Position numbers and translations under genes: made by a program. A stretch of DNA of 64,000 nucleotides from the NCBI GenBank assembly GCA_938743325.2, contig OW568887.1:310001-374000 (forward strand). Reading direction: 5' to 3'. Positions within the stretch are counted from its first letter, which is position 1; each line of letters starts with the position of its first letter. Under the pieces are notes generated by a model. That model did no database searches. It was not told the origin of the DNA and worked only from the letters and a program-made list of their open reading frames with translations. Source of the stretch: Pycnococcus provasolii. Its lineage: Eukaryota > Chlorophyta > Pseudoscourfieldiophyceae > Pseudoscourfieldiales > Pycnococcaceae. This document shows, in pieces, positions 49,310 through 58,929 of this stretch.

Positions 49310-50938
49310 ATGCGTCGTCACACACGTCTCCCGGGTCTTGCAAGCAGCGGCTTGGTTGGCTTGGTTGGCGCTAGTGGTTGCAGTGCGACGGCGTACGCGT
49401 GCCTGCCTCTTTCGTCAAAACTATGTGGGGAAAATACAAACTTGGACAGATTAGTGGCAGAGGCGTCGATGTGTCAGCCGTGCGTGCCTGCAAGCACCAT
49501 GAAGGTGCTCACGGCTGCAACAGCTTTGATCACGCTCTCGCCGTCGTTCCGATTCGAGACCACAATTGTACTCGAAAAAACAATGCGAGGACGACCTCTA
49601 CGCGTGACGCTCGTCGGAGCGGGCGACGCGTCGCTCACGTCTGAAGGACTGCACGCCGCAGTTTCGCGCGCAAAACAAGGGTTGCGAAACGCGCTGAAAG
49701 AGCAAGAGGCAAACGTTGTTGTGGTCGGTGCCGACGATGGCGCGTTTCGAGACGGCGGCAAAGGCAAGCCTTGCGACGAATGGATGGCGGAGGACCTCGA
49801 CGCAGGATACGGCGTCGAGCCAAGTGCCGTCGTCGTCGACGGAAACGTCGCCGTGATTGAGGTGGTTTCCGACTCGGGTGGAGTTGCGCCGCTTGTGCGG
49901 TGCAAGTGTGCAAGCTGTACAGGTAAGCCGGCCAAGCGGCGCATCGACGTTCACGGCTTGCGTGTGCACGTCGTACTCGCCAACGATGCTGCCAACAATA
50001 ACCAACACAAAGTTTGCAGCTTGCGCTTCAGTAGGGCCAGGGGGGCTTACGAGGTGCGAGGTGTGCCATCTTCGCCTGTGCGCTTCGTCGTTCCCGTCCT
50101 CGATGCCAAGGCGTGGGTTGCTCATCGACTCGCGCACTTGCTATCTGAAGTGATGGCGGACGACGGTACGGAAGTGGTCGTGCTGGATGCGAATGACGAC
50201 GACGGCTGCGGCGGCGTTGTCGACGTCTCAAACTCAACAAAGGTCTTAGCAGTACACACGTCCGAGCCACTTCTCGAGTTTCTGACGCGCATGTTGCATG
50301 AGAGTCGCAATCTCGACGCCGAGTGCCTTTTGCACGTTATTGGGGCTGCCAAGACGCTTAAGCGCGATCACCTGGAAAGCACTGCGCAACTTGGCCTACG
50401 TGCCCTCAGGTCCTTGCTGTCAGATGCAGCGGGCGTCGAAGTTGCGTCGAGGTGCCACATCTCTGACGCGTCTGGGCTGTCTCGCAAGAATTTGATGACG
50501 CCATGCGCGCTAAATGCCTTGCTGCGACACATTGCTTTCACATCGACATTACAACCTCTCATTGCTTGCATGCCGTCGCCTGGAGACGTTGGTGCCACGA
50601 CGCACTCACGCCTTCCGGATCTTAAGGGTGTGTTGCGTGTCAAGACAGGCTCGATGAACGGCATCAGCGCGCTGTGTGGATACGTGATGGATGAGAAATC
50701 CGGTGGTATGCCTTTGGCTTGCTTTGCATGCATTTCCGTTGGAGGTACAGCGAGACTCTGCGTCGACGAAGTGGCTCGTGCCGTGTACAACGCTACCACA
50801 GCCGCTGTCGTTGTCGGCGAGTTGCCGAAGACGATTAGGCGACATGGACGTTGGAGGCGCAACGTGGTTGTGACGCTGGTGTTTCTCGTGACTGCGTTTC
50901 GATCGTCGCGGCGCAAAAGCGTCGTCGTCGCTCGCTGA
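49310..50938 (+). CDS. D-alanyl-D-alanine carboxypeptidase, PBP4/DacB type (S13)
   Basis: 542 residues. All three active-site motifs of family S13 are present: SxxK as PASTMK (Ser62, Lys65), SxN as SRN near residue 331 and KTG as VKTGSMNG near 444-450. The supporting motifs FRFETTIVL and DASGLSRKN also match. Bacterial members trim D-Ala-D-Ala stem peptides of peptidoglycan. The N-terminal 50 residues are Arg/Ser/Gly/Leu-rich and could be a plastid transit peptide, and a hydrophobic segment (VVVTLVFLVTAF) sits at the C-terminus. Between the motifs are two insertions, one containing a CKCASC cluster. In a green alga the likely substrate is plastid peptidoglycan (inference). Confidence 0.88.
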   Translation: MRRHTRLPGLASSGLVGLVGASGCSATAYACLPLSSKLCGENTNLDRLVAEASMCQPCVPASTMKVLTAATALITLSPSFRFETTIVLEKTMRGRPLRVTLVGAGDASLTSEGLHAAVSRAKQGLRNALKEQEANVVVVGADDGAFRDGGKGKPCDEWMAEDLDAGYGVEPSAVVVDGNVAVIEVVSDSGGVAPLVRCKCASCTGKPAKRRIDVHGLRVHVVLANDAANNNQHKVCSLRFSRARGAYEVRGVPSSPVRFVVPVLDAKAWVAHRLAHLLSEVMADDGTEVVVLDANDDDGCGGVVDVSNSTKVLAVHTSEPLLEFLTRMLHESRNLDAECLLHVIGAAKTLKRDHLESTAQLGLRALRSLLSDAAGVEVASRCHISDASGLSRKNLMTPCALNALLRHIAFTSTLQPLIACMPSPGDVGATTHSRLPDLKGVLRVKTGSMNGISALCGYVMDEKSGGMPLACFACISVGGTARLCVDEVARAVYNATTAAVVVGELPKTIRRHGRWRRNVVVTLVFLVTAFRSSRRKSVVVAR

Positions 50939-51117
50939 AGTAAAGTAAGTGTAAAAATTCAAATTGACCAAATTCATTTGTGTATGATAGCAGAAGAGAA
51001 AAAAAATATCACGAGTCGTTACAGAAGCGACGAGGTAACCCCTTCCATGAAAACAATCCGTCCATCCTTAAAAAAAAAGGTAAAAGTATTTACAGCACTC
51101 TCCTCACAGCTCTCTCC

Positions 51118-52155
51118 TCACTTTGAAAGGAGCAGCGCGCCGAGGAGAAACCCGAGGAGAACGCCGCCAGCGCCAACCGTGTAGTGCGGGTATGGCACGG
51201 GACACGATCCCGAGCTGCCACTGGGACTGGCGGCTGGTGCTGCCGACGCACCGTTCACCATCATGCACAGGCTAAGGCAGTAGTCGGCATCCGTGTCCTC
51301 GAGCGTGTCGAAGATGGATTTTTTGATGGGCATCGACTTGGCGCCGTACGTCACCTGCGGGTCAACGCTCCACGCCTCGATCGTCTTCATGGGTATTCCC
51401 GCATCAATCATCGCCTTGCCAAAGGCGTCCTCCTGGCACTTGACACCAAGCCAGTTCATCTTCTCCGCGAGCGCCTCGAACGGCGACGCGGATGCGTGCA
51501 CGCCGTTGTCGCCGGTGTTCGGCTCCGTGGCGAGTCCGAGGCTCTTCCACTTGGCCATGATCTGCCCACGCAGGCTGTCGGCGGGCGCGTCCGCCGGGTC
51601 CGTGGGTCCGAGCACTTCTCCTCGGAACGACTCCCAGCTGAGCTGTTTGCTGTCCCACTCGACGACGTAGTACTTGATGCACTTTCCCGGCTCGGTGAAC
51701 CGCGATCGCATGGACATGAAGAATCCGTTGAAGACGTAGATGTCCTTGACAAGTCCGCAGTAGAATCCTCCCCCGAACTTGACAAGTTTCCCATCCTTCT
51801 TCGCCGCTCCCCACAGTTTGTCGAGTCCCTCGGCGTCGACACCAAAGTGTTTGCACGCATCCGCGGCGTTGTACGCCTGTCCTTTCGCGAGTACGGAAGC
51901 CCACGACACACCAAACTTCTCTTGAAACTTCTCCGCAGGTACGTTAAGTTCCGAGGGTTTCAGCAGAGTCGCTTTGGACGCGATGGCATAGTAGTGTTGG
52001 TCGATAAGTTTCGACGAGTCGATGACATCGGAGGAAATTGTACCTGTGGATGTCACGGAGATACCCTTACTTTTCAAACTATCAGACACCAAAGACTCGC
52101 ACGAAGGAGTGACAGCGTGAGGCTTGATGAACACGAACGCAGACTGACGAACCAT
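51118..52155 (-). CDS. Large NDP-kinase-like protein with C-terminal anchor
   Basis: 345 residues from the ATG at 52155, more than twice the usual NDPK length. The N-terminus has SAFVFIKPHAV (NDPK start strand). FRGEVLGPTDPADAPADSLRG and the active-site HASASPFEAL follow only after an insert of about 100 residues (KFGVSWASVLAKGQAYNAADAC, GLVKDIYVFNGFFMSMRSRF). The catalytic His is present in VHASAS. The last 20 residues (GAGGVLLGFLLGALLLSK) form a hydrophobic tail anchor after a Ser/Pro/Gly linker. It probably transfers phosphate between nucleotides on a membrane surface, but the insert may have changed its role. The stop is near the convergent carboxypeptidase gene. Confidence 0.8.
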   Translation of the reverse strand: MVRQSAFVFIKPHAVTPSCESLVSDSLKSKGISVTSTGTISSDVIDSSKLIDQHYYAIASKATLLKPSELNVPAEKFQEKFGVSWASVLAKGQAYNAADACKHFGVDAEGLDKLWGAAKKDGKLVKFGGGFYCGLVKDIYVFNGFFMSMRSRFTEPGKCIKYYVVEWDSKQLSWESFRGEVLGPTDPADAPADSLRGQIMAKWKSLGLATEPNTGDNGVHASASPFEALAEKMNWLGVKCQEDAFGKAMIDAGIPMKTIEAWSVDPQVTYGAKSMPIKKSIFDTLEDTDADYCLSLCMMVNGASAAPAASPSGSSGSCPVPYPHYTVGAGGVLLGFLLGALLLSK

Positions 52156-52745
52156 ATTACTAATGAAAGATAACAAAAGAATAGAGCGAAGGGAACGAAA
52201 ATGAGAAAGAGAGATGCGCCGCCGCCGCCGGGGTGAAAGTGAGGAGAACAAGGGTCCCGAAACCCTAACCCCCAGGGAGTTGCAGTAGACAACGGTGTAT
52301 CCCCACATAGGGTGGAGGGGCGATTGATCTGGGACCCGGTAAAGGTATCATATGTATGGCGTCTTGATGCATGGCCATGTTCACCTGTGCGGATACGTTT
52401 AGTACAGATGCTGGTTAAGTCCCATCTTGGGCAAGCAGAGCTATTCGAGTGTGTGAGCATGAATTTCATAAGTTTTAAGGCTAGTTGGGAACGATTCTAA
52501 ATAGATCACGTGTGTGTGTGTGTGTGTGTGCATGCACATCTAAGATGGGGTGGTACTACCTGTAAATAGTGTATTTGTAAATCAACCATCTCTTTTTTAT
52601 TTATTTTTTTATAAAAATTAATCTCGTCGTGTGTAAATATGTTGATGTATCATTTGCACCAACACACAGACCGAATACCTTGTATCTTCGGAACTTACCC
52701 TATCCCTCGCTCTCAACTCCTTAAAACCCCTTCTTTTCCCTGTAC
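52156..52745. other. Intergenic region upstream of the NDPK-like gene
   Basis: About 590 bases. It holds a minimal telomere-like motif (52258-52273), a (GT)n tract at 52511-52530 and an AT-rich stretch near 52590-52640. No gene was seen. Confidence 0.45.
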
Positions 52746-53455
52746 TTAAGGGAGCATGATGCCCGTGCCGGAGTTGCAAGGTCCGCCGTACTTGCCGCGC
52801 GCCCTCATCTCAGAGAGACCCTGGCAAATAGCAAGGCCGTTGCAGCACACGTGGAACAGGCAGTCGTCGCACGGATCCGTGGGCAGGCCGTACTTCTGGC
52901 GGAGCTGCGTACGCAAGCCAGGCGCCGTGCAACAAGTCCAGCACATGGGACAGCAGCAAATGAAGAAAAACGGGCCACCGCAACCGCCACCGGTGATGGA
53001 CGCGTTGTACTGTTTGTATCAAAAGCGTACGTACAGGTATGTGTGTGTTCGTTTGTGAGCGAGCGAGCGAGTGAGGGAGTGAGTGAGTGTTCAGGTGTTC
53101 GTCAACGTCGTTAGCTAAGTCAAGTCCCTCTATTCCGCACAAGTTCGCGCTAAAACACGCAGGCAGATAGACACACACGCACACACACACACACTCACAC
53201 CACTTCAGAAGCATAACAAAAGCAAAGAACAAAACAGTATTATAAGTCTCCCGAAACCAGCCACCCACGTACCTCCGCCCCGGCACAGAGACCGCAAAAC
53301 ATCGTGTAGCAGCAGATGTCAATGTTGCTGAAGCAAGAGAACGCGGCGAAGTTCCACTGCCCGGAGTTGGGCGGAGGCAGGGCCGGCACCATCGCCACGG
53401 CCATTGGTTGCGCCATTGCCATTGGTTGCGCCATTACCATCTGTGGTTGAGCCAT
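52746..53455 (-). CDS. PLAC8-family cysteine-rich protein, one intron
   Basis: Exons 53455-53273 and 53009-52746 on the minus strand give 148 residues. The 263-nt intron starts GTACGT and ends AACAG. Phase-0 joining gives CGLCAGAE-YNASITGGGCGGPFFFICCCPMCW, which fits the family. The first 30 residues are a Met/Ala/Gln/Pro-rich extension with MAQPMA repeats. The core has a hydrophobic cysteine-rich stretch (FFFICCCPMCWTCC) and the family CDDCLFHVCCNGLAICQ. Plant PLAC8/FWL proteins sit in the plasma membrane and affect cell number or metal transport. The intron carries GAGC and (AC)n microsatellites. Confidence 0.9.
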
Positions 53456-54596
53456 TGTTGTGTACTGTAAGGTGCTACTTAAAAAAATGAGAGATTGGGT
53501 TAGGGCTACGGGTACTTCTAGGCGTCAGAGACGTGTTCGGGCCGACGAAGCGAGCGCCTTGCAGTGTGTCTTTGGAGATAATAAGGCGACAAAATCCACC
53601 GCGATCCACCGCGAGTATCGAAAAATGTTTTATGTAGTCCTACTTTACAAGTACAACGTCCCATCGAGGCATCGACGAGGCCCGATCGAGAGCTGAGAGG
53701 CACGCGCCCATGCCTGCCTGCCCAAATGCATGTGTGTCAACAACTGGAAAAAGCAAACCCATAGACTATCGTAGGGTATTGTCAACACGACACTCGCAAC
53801 AGCACCTACCGGCTAGTCGGCTACCGAGTACCGTCAAGTGTCAACCACTCAACCCAACAGGGAGGGAGGGACACAAGGAGGCCAGCTTTGTCCTTTGTCT
53901 TGTCTATCGTAGAGACGTAGACAAGACAGTGTACACGTCAGGTCAGGCCCTGTTGCAGTGTGGCATGACCCGTACTGTGTATGTATCACTCGGGACCCAA
54001 CGGTACATATGTCAACAGTCAACTGAGGGGGAGAGCTCTGGGTGGTATGTAAGTACTATGGTACGGGGATACACGGTGGTCTATTACTACGGTACCGTGG
54101 TATTGCGGTGATTCGGGTTGCCGTGGAGCGCCTCAGGGGCCGCCTGGCCTAGGTGGCCTACTAGGTGGGAGGAAGAGTCCATCCCAAGGGGGAATCAACC
54201 AACCTCAATGTTCCATTCAAGGCTGCAAGGGGGGGATTGATATTTTATACTTTTTATATTTTTATATTTTTATTCCCCCCTCGAACTCGAAGGAATCTTT
54301 AATTTTTTATTTCATTTATGTGCTAGGGGACCTTGAAGAGGGGACCTTAGTCTAAGGAGCGCCATTATTGGACCCGGACGCCATTTATTTCACCACCATA
54401 TTTTAGCGGTCCATTTCGGGTCCCGGTCCATTTCCGGCGCAGCGGTGGTACAGTACCTACCGTATACCTTTATTGGTACGTTAAGCTTAGGAATCAACGT
54501 GTTTCTTGCATTGTCCGTGCTCTTTCTCTGTTTGACTTTTGTTTTCTCTTTTTGTCTGTGCTCTGTGCTCGCGCACATCTTGTTACAGAGCTTGCC
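53456..54596. other. Intergenic region, PLAC8 to SPX-RING
   Basis: About 1.14 kb. A GGGTTAGGG box lies about 43 bases before the PLAC8 start (53498-53506). CTATCGTAG motifs occur at 53766-53774 (followed by GG) and 53904-53912. An AT-rich block with repeated TTTATATTTT lies near 54240-54275. The last 100 bases before 54597 look like a pyrimidine-rich leader ending in TTACAG, so a short 5' intron there is possible. No gene was seen. Confidence 0.45.
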
Positions 54597-55778
54597 ATGG
54601 TCAAGTTTGGAAAGTCGCTCGAAAGCGCGCAGGAGGCCGTCGCGCTCGCCGGGTCGCCGAGCCAGGGAAACAGCTTCCTGCACCACAGCCAAGAACACTT
54701 CACACAAACTCTCGCGAACACGCACGCCGCAAACGGAAACAACGAATATGCATCAGGTCTGCCGTGGATCCCATACAAGGAGCTTAAGAAGGCGCTTAAG
54801 CGGGGCGACTGTGCCGACGACCTCTTCGCAAGGCTGAAGACTGCCGCGAACGCCGTAGACGCCGCATTCAAGCTCGAGGCTGACCTCATACTCTCGAAGT
54901 TTGCGCCGCGCAAGCCCCCAGGCCCCGTGTCGCGCGCGTTAGGTGCCGTGGTACCTCGATGCCTTCACGGCAACTCTGTCGCTATAGACAACCGCACTGA
55001 GGCGGCGCGTGAGTCACGAAGAGTGCGGCTTTACGCAGCCGCCAACGCGACTGCTGTGAGAAAGCTTCTCAAGAAAATTGCCAAGGTTCGACCCGAGTTG
55101 GCGTCGCGGGTCTCGAAGGAGAGCGAGACGATGCACGCCGGTGCTAGGACGACGGGTGACACAGGTACCAGCGAGGCTGGCGCTGACGCCGAGGTTGTCA
55201 CTGCTGGTGGCATGTGCATGTTCATGCACTCACCGCTGCTTGTGGACCTTTGGGCGTTGGAAGAACGTTCCACACTCGAGGCACGAGTTGCATCGCCGTC
55301 CTCTCCACGCTCTGAGGATGATGACGATGATGTACTTTCTCCCACGGCGCTCGCGCGCATCGAGAAGGAGCACGGCGGTGGTGGCTCCCTGCCAGAGCTG
55401 CTACCAACCCCTCTCGTGGAGGGCGCGGAGGGTGCCCGCAACCTTGACGAGGAGCTGAACTGCGCGGTGTGCCTTGAGGTCGTGCATAAGGCACACGGGC
55501 TAGCATGCGGGCATTTTTGCTGCGCTCGTTGCCTCGAGCAGGCGGCCAAAGTGAAAGGCGGTCAGTCGCTCACTGAGGCAAGAGACAGCGCGCGGTGCCC
55601 GCAGTGCCGCCGTCCGGGCGTGTTCAAGGACGCGATGGCGCTTCCGCAGCTGGACCAGCTCGTGCGTGAGCACATTGGCGAGGCTGCATATCGCGAGCGT
55701 AAGCGTAGTGCGGCGCACGAGCTCAGGGAAGCACGAGAGGCGGAACTGCTGAAAAGCGGCGTGTGGCCATTCGTTTAG
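54597..55778 (+). CDS. SPX-RING E3 ubiquitin ligase, NLA-like
   Basis: 393 residues from the ATG at 54597 (GCCATGG). The N-terminal SPX domain has MVKFGKSLESAQ, the LPWIPYKELKKALKRG segment with its basic surface, and later helices (ARESRRVRLYAAANATAVRKLLKKIAK). A RING finger lies at about 286-345: CAVC, CGHFCCARC, CPQC. Plant NLA/BAH1 proteins with this architecture sense inositol pyrophosphate through SPX and mark phosphate or nitrate transporters for degradation. Substrates here are unknown. The linker between domains is acidic and Ser-rich. No membrane segment is seen. Confidence 0.88.
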   Translation: MVKFGKSLESAQEAVALAGSPSQGNSFLHHSQEHFTQTLANTHAANGNNEYASGLPWIPYKELKKALKRGDCADDLFARLKTAANAVDAAFKLEADLILSKFAPRKPPGPVSRALGAVVPRCLHGNSVAIDNRTEAARESRRVRLYAAANATAVRKLLKKIAKVRPELASRVSKESETMHAGARTTGDTGTSEAGADAEVVTAGGMCMFMHSPLLVDLWALEERSTLEARVASPSSPRSEDDDDDVLSPTALARIEKEHGGGGSLPELLPTPLVEGAEGARNLDEELNCAVCLEVVHKAHGLACGHFCCARCLEQAAKVKGGQSLTEARDSARCPQCRRPGVFKDAMALPQLDQLVREHIGEAAYRERKRSAAHELREAREAELLKSGVWPFV

Positions 55779-55943
55779 AGCCGTAGCCTTAACCCGTAGG
55801 AAGTAGCCTTAAGCCGCCTACTCCCCCAAACAAAGAAGGAATGAACGTGTGAAACAACCTGTCACTTCTGTCACCTGTAAACGTAAACGTAAACATTTAT
55901 AAGACCGTATTACCTGTAACCCCGAACGATCAACGACGTAGCG

Positions 55944-55969
55944 CTAACCCTACCCTAACCCTAACCCCC
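55944..55969 (-). repeat. Telomere-like CCCTAA motifs upstream of the FtsZ-like gene
   Basis: Degenerate CTAACCC units, two perfect, sit between two GCGCTAA copies. They lie about 165 bases before the preferred start of the FtsZ-like gene. Confidence 0.75.
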
Positions 55970-56132
55970 TTTAGCGCTAACCCCCAATTATATAAAAATG
56001 AGAAAGGGTAAACCCCTAAACGAAACGCGTGTTATTATTTTTCGAAAGCGCGCGCCTTCTTGTTTTTCCGAGGGTGGGACAAAGCCCCCTCCCCCCTGGC
56101 AGCCTGGATTGTCCAACGAAATATACACCGGT

Positions 56133-57854
56133 ATGGCTTTGATGCCGTGCCCTCAACGCGTTCGCCTGAGGAGGGTTGGGTTAGGTGTTCGCGCTGCTGC
56201 TGGTGGTGGTGGGTGTGGTGGTGGTGGGCGTGTTAAGCGTGTTACCAGAGCGTTACCAGAGAGAAGTGCGGGGTTCTTTCAGAATCATGCGAGGGATTCA
56301 TTTGTCGCGTCGCGCCTCTCTGAGCTGGAGCAGCGTGTGAAACGGGAAATCAGGGATGCCACAGGCGTGGAACCTTGTCCGCCGGGAAGCGCGAGCACGA
56401 GTGCACGAGTCCACGAGGAGGAGGTCCTACAGCAACAGCATACACAGGTCAAGCCGTCCACCACGGAAGCTGATGATGCTACAGAATACGAACGCGAACG
56501 CGAAGACGAGCAGGGTCGACCGACAGTCGTCTGCGTGGGAACGCGTGGCGCATTTCAAGCTCTCACAGCTAACACAGAACTTGCTGTCGACACATTTTAC
56601 CTTGACACGGATACTACGATCGTCGCGCAGCTCGAGGGTGCCTCGTCCACAAATCCGAACTGCGCCGCTGTCGCGGTGGACCCCACCTTTGCAAGGGAGC
56701 TCGAGTCTGGCGACGGCGACGACAACGAACCAACCAACTCGCGCATGCGTGCCATACTCAATTTGCACGAATCAAGCGCAGGCACGCCGGTGGTGATACT
56801 CGTCGGCCTCTCCGGAGGTGGACTTGGCGCAGGAACGGCGCGACACGTCGCAGCGTCAGCGAAACGAGCAGGCAGGCCCGTCGTTGCCGTTGTTGCGATG
56901 CCTTTCGCATTCGAGGGACCGCGAAAAAGGAAGCAGGCTGCCGACTCCGCCGCCAGGCTTCGTGAAATGTGCCAGGCGGTGCTCGAAATAGACTCCGACG
57001 CGCTGGGCAAGCAGGCACCTACCGTCGCAGATGCCGCCAAGCTCGGAGATGCCACGCTCGTCGGCGCAGCACTTGCGGCAATCGCAATACAACGTGCGAG
57101 TTCCGAGGCGCTGGAATTAGGATCGATAGGTGCTGTCTCCGTGTCCACGGAACCTGTTCCTCTCTCCAAACAGAATTTGGTTTCAGGGTTCGGCGATCCG
57201 CCCACGGCGCAGATTGTCGCCGCCGCGGCGCGCACGGCGGCACGCAGGGCGGCGGACGCGGCGCTCGTCGCGGGTGCATGGCAGAGAGGCGCGGTGGCTG
57301 TCATCGCCGCCGCCGCTGCGCCGGGAGTGCCAGACTACGCCGACACGCTGCGATCCTGCGACGTGGCGGCGAAGGGTGCGCTGTCTGCATTGCAGGAGGA
57401 GGCGAGCGCGCGAGCTTCCGGGGATGTTGCAGTAGGAGTGCATGCAACGCCGATGATGCCTCGTCTCGAGGGGGAGGAGGCTGGTGTGAGCGTTGCCTTG
57501 ATGGTTTTGTGCGCAGACTCTGCTGACAGCAGCGCATCTTCGCCGCCATCACGAGTCCAGCCTCCGGAGGAAGAGGTGCTGCCACCATCCCAGCCTCGTG
57601 CGGAAGCAGAGGAGGAACTGGAGGAGGAGGAGGAGGAGGAGGCGGAACTGGAATTGGAGGAATTGGAATTGGAGGATGAAGTGGAGCCCTTCCAAGATTC
57701 CAAGCTGAGCAGCGCGGCTGCTCGCGCACGTGGGATGTTGCAGGATGAGCGCATGCTCGACAAGCCCATGCCGACAACTGCGTCAGCACGTGCTCGAGGC
57801 ATGCTTGACCGTGATCGCATCGAGCGTGACGGTCGTCGTCGTCGCGAGAAATGA
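56133..57854 (+). CDS. ARC3-like FtsZ-homology plastid division protein
   Basis: 573 residues from the ATG at 56133, whose first 25 residues are basic and Ala/Gly-rich like a transit peptide. The frame also has an ATG at 55998. An FtsZ-like domain spans about 130-455. The tubulin signature is altered to GLSGGGLGAGTARH (near 222-235) and is followed by VVAVVAMPFAFEGPRKRKQA and VLEIDSDAL...TVADAAKLGDATLVGA, closest by memory to plant ARC3. ARC3 limits FtsZ-ring placement in plastid division. No MORN repeats are visible at the C-terminus, which is instead acidic (poly-Glu near 490-515) with two repeats of ARARGML. Confidence 0.75.
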   Translation: MALMPCPQRVRLRRVGLGVRAAAGGGGCGGGGRVKRVTRALPERSAGFFQNHARDSFVASRLSELEQRVKREIRDATGVEPCPPGSASTSARVHEEEVLQQQHTQVKPSTTEADDATEYEREREDEQGRPTVVCVGTRGAFQALTANTELAVDTFYLDTDTTIVAQLEGASSTNPNCAAVAVDPTFARELESGDGDDNEPTNSRMRAILNLHESSAGTPVVILVGLSGGGLGAGTARHVAASAKRAGRPVVAVVAMPFAFEGPRKRKQAADSAARLREMCQAVLEIDSDALGKQAPTVADAAKLGDATLVGAALAAIAIQRASSEALELGSIGAVSVSTEPVPLSKQNLVSGFGDPPTAQIVAAAARTAARRAADAALVAGAWQRGAVAVIAAAAAPGVPDYADTLRSCDVAAKGALSALQEEASARASGDVAVGVHATPMMPRLEGEEAGVSVALMVLCADSADSSASSPPSRVQPPEEEVLPPSQPRAEAEEELEEEEEEEAELELEELELEDEVEPFQDSKLSSAAARARGMLQDERMLDKPMPTTASARARGMLDRDRIERDGRRRREK

Positions 57855-58110
57855 TGAGCCTGCATGTCCTACTACCGTTGTTTCCACCATATGTTGATCT
57901 TTTTGTTGTGTTGCGTGAACGTGTGAATGTCTGTGTGTGTTTGGATTTCGTGGCGTGTAATTCTACTTTCTTTTTACAATCTCCGACTGGCGACTTGCGA
58001 CTGTTCCAGCACAAGGTTTCGAACGTGCCTCTGCTGTGTTGCATGCAGTACTGTGTGCGCACAATACAGCCGACGTCTCTTCGTGGATGGCTATTCCTGC
58101 AGTATGTTTG

Positions 58111-58431
58111 TTATCTTCTTTTGTCTCTAGCTTCTGCTGCGAGTTTGATTTTCGCCTCAAGTTCTTGTCGTGACTTGGGCGCGTACGTTTCTTGCACAAT
58201 CATGAGGGCGGCAGGTCCTGCTGTGACCCACGAGACGAAGTATCCCGCTTTGAACAACGACGTATTCTTAGCTTTGTATGCAAGGAAAGTTCCAAGAAGG
58301 CTTATAACACCTACAGTCCCGAGGACACGGGAGACACTACTAGTACTAGTAGGAGTACTAGTAGTAGTAGGAGTAGGGGCAATCACCTTAATCGCTTCGG
58401 AGGGGGAGGGGGACGACGACACGGACGACAT
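58111..58431 (-). CDS. Small two-helix membrane protein, unrecognised
   Basis: 106 residues from the ATG at 58431. A Ser/Thr/Pro-rich N-terminus (partly from ACTAGT repeats) precedes two hydrophobic segments (VLGTVGVISLLGTFLAY, AGYFVSWVTAGPAALMIV) and a charged helix (RQELEAKIKLAAEARDKRR). It could be a mitochondrial or plastid membrane protein. No family assigned. It converges on the FtsZ-like gene. Confidence 0.6.
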   Translation of the reverse strand: MSSVSSSPSPSEAIKVIAPTPTTTSTPTSTSSVSRVLGTVGVISLLGTFLAYKAKNTSLFKAGYFVSWVTAGPAALMIVQETYAPKSRQELEAKIKLAAEARDKRR

Positions 58432-58750
58432 CAAACACACACTGATCAATCGCGTGCTGATTTGATGGGAATGGTGGATTGTGAGCCACACCTTGCACGT
58501 GGCCTTGCCTTGACATGCACGAACAAGCCAGCCCCTAGGGTAATAAAACCCGAAGAGGCTCCAACGCGAACTCGAACCTATAAACCCCTACTCTGACCCC
58601 CTACTTCTGAACGGAACCCCCGAAGTACAAGGGTTTTAGGGGGGGCCAGTATTGCCAATGAAGGTCGTCTTTTACACAAACCGAAATTAAAACCAAAAGT
58701 AGGTCTCCTGCTCCAGTAACCAACTATAGTCAACAGGGAGGGAGGGTGGG

Positions 58751-58929
58751 AGGTTGTTTGCGAAGCAAGCAACCAACAGCAAGAGTGGATACGCGCGCGC
58801 AGCCCTAAGGGAGAGGCCACCCGAGGGTCTCGAGAGGGGCCGTGACCCTCCTGGCGGCCGCCCAGAACCAGCAGCGCGAGCGACTCCCCCCAATCAAAAA
58901 CCCCAATTAAACAAGTAGAACTGAAGATT
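58751..58929. repeat. 179-bp direct repeat, left copy
   Basis: It matches 60616-60794 over 179 bases with no difference that I could find by eye. The next bases are TTTAGGGGGGG. Confidence 0.92.

Noticed and set aside
51184-52173. 329-codon open frame on the + strand
   Set aside because: It overlaps the NDPK-like gene in antisense, and the minus strand has clear domain motifs.
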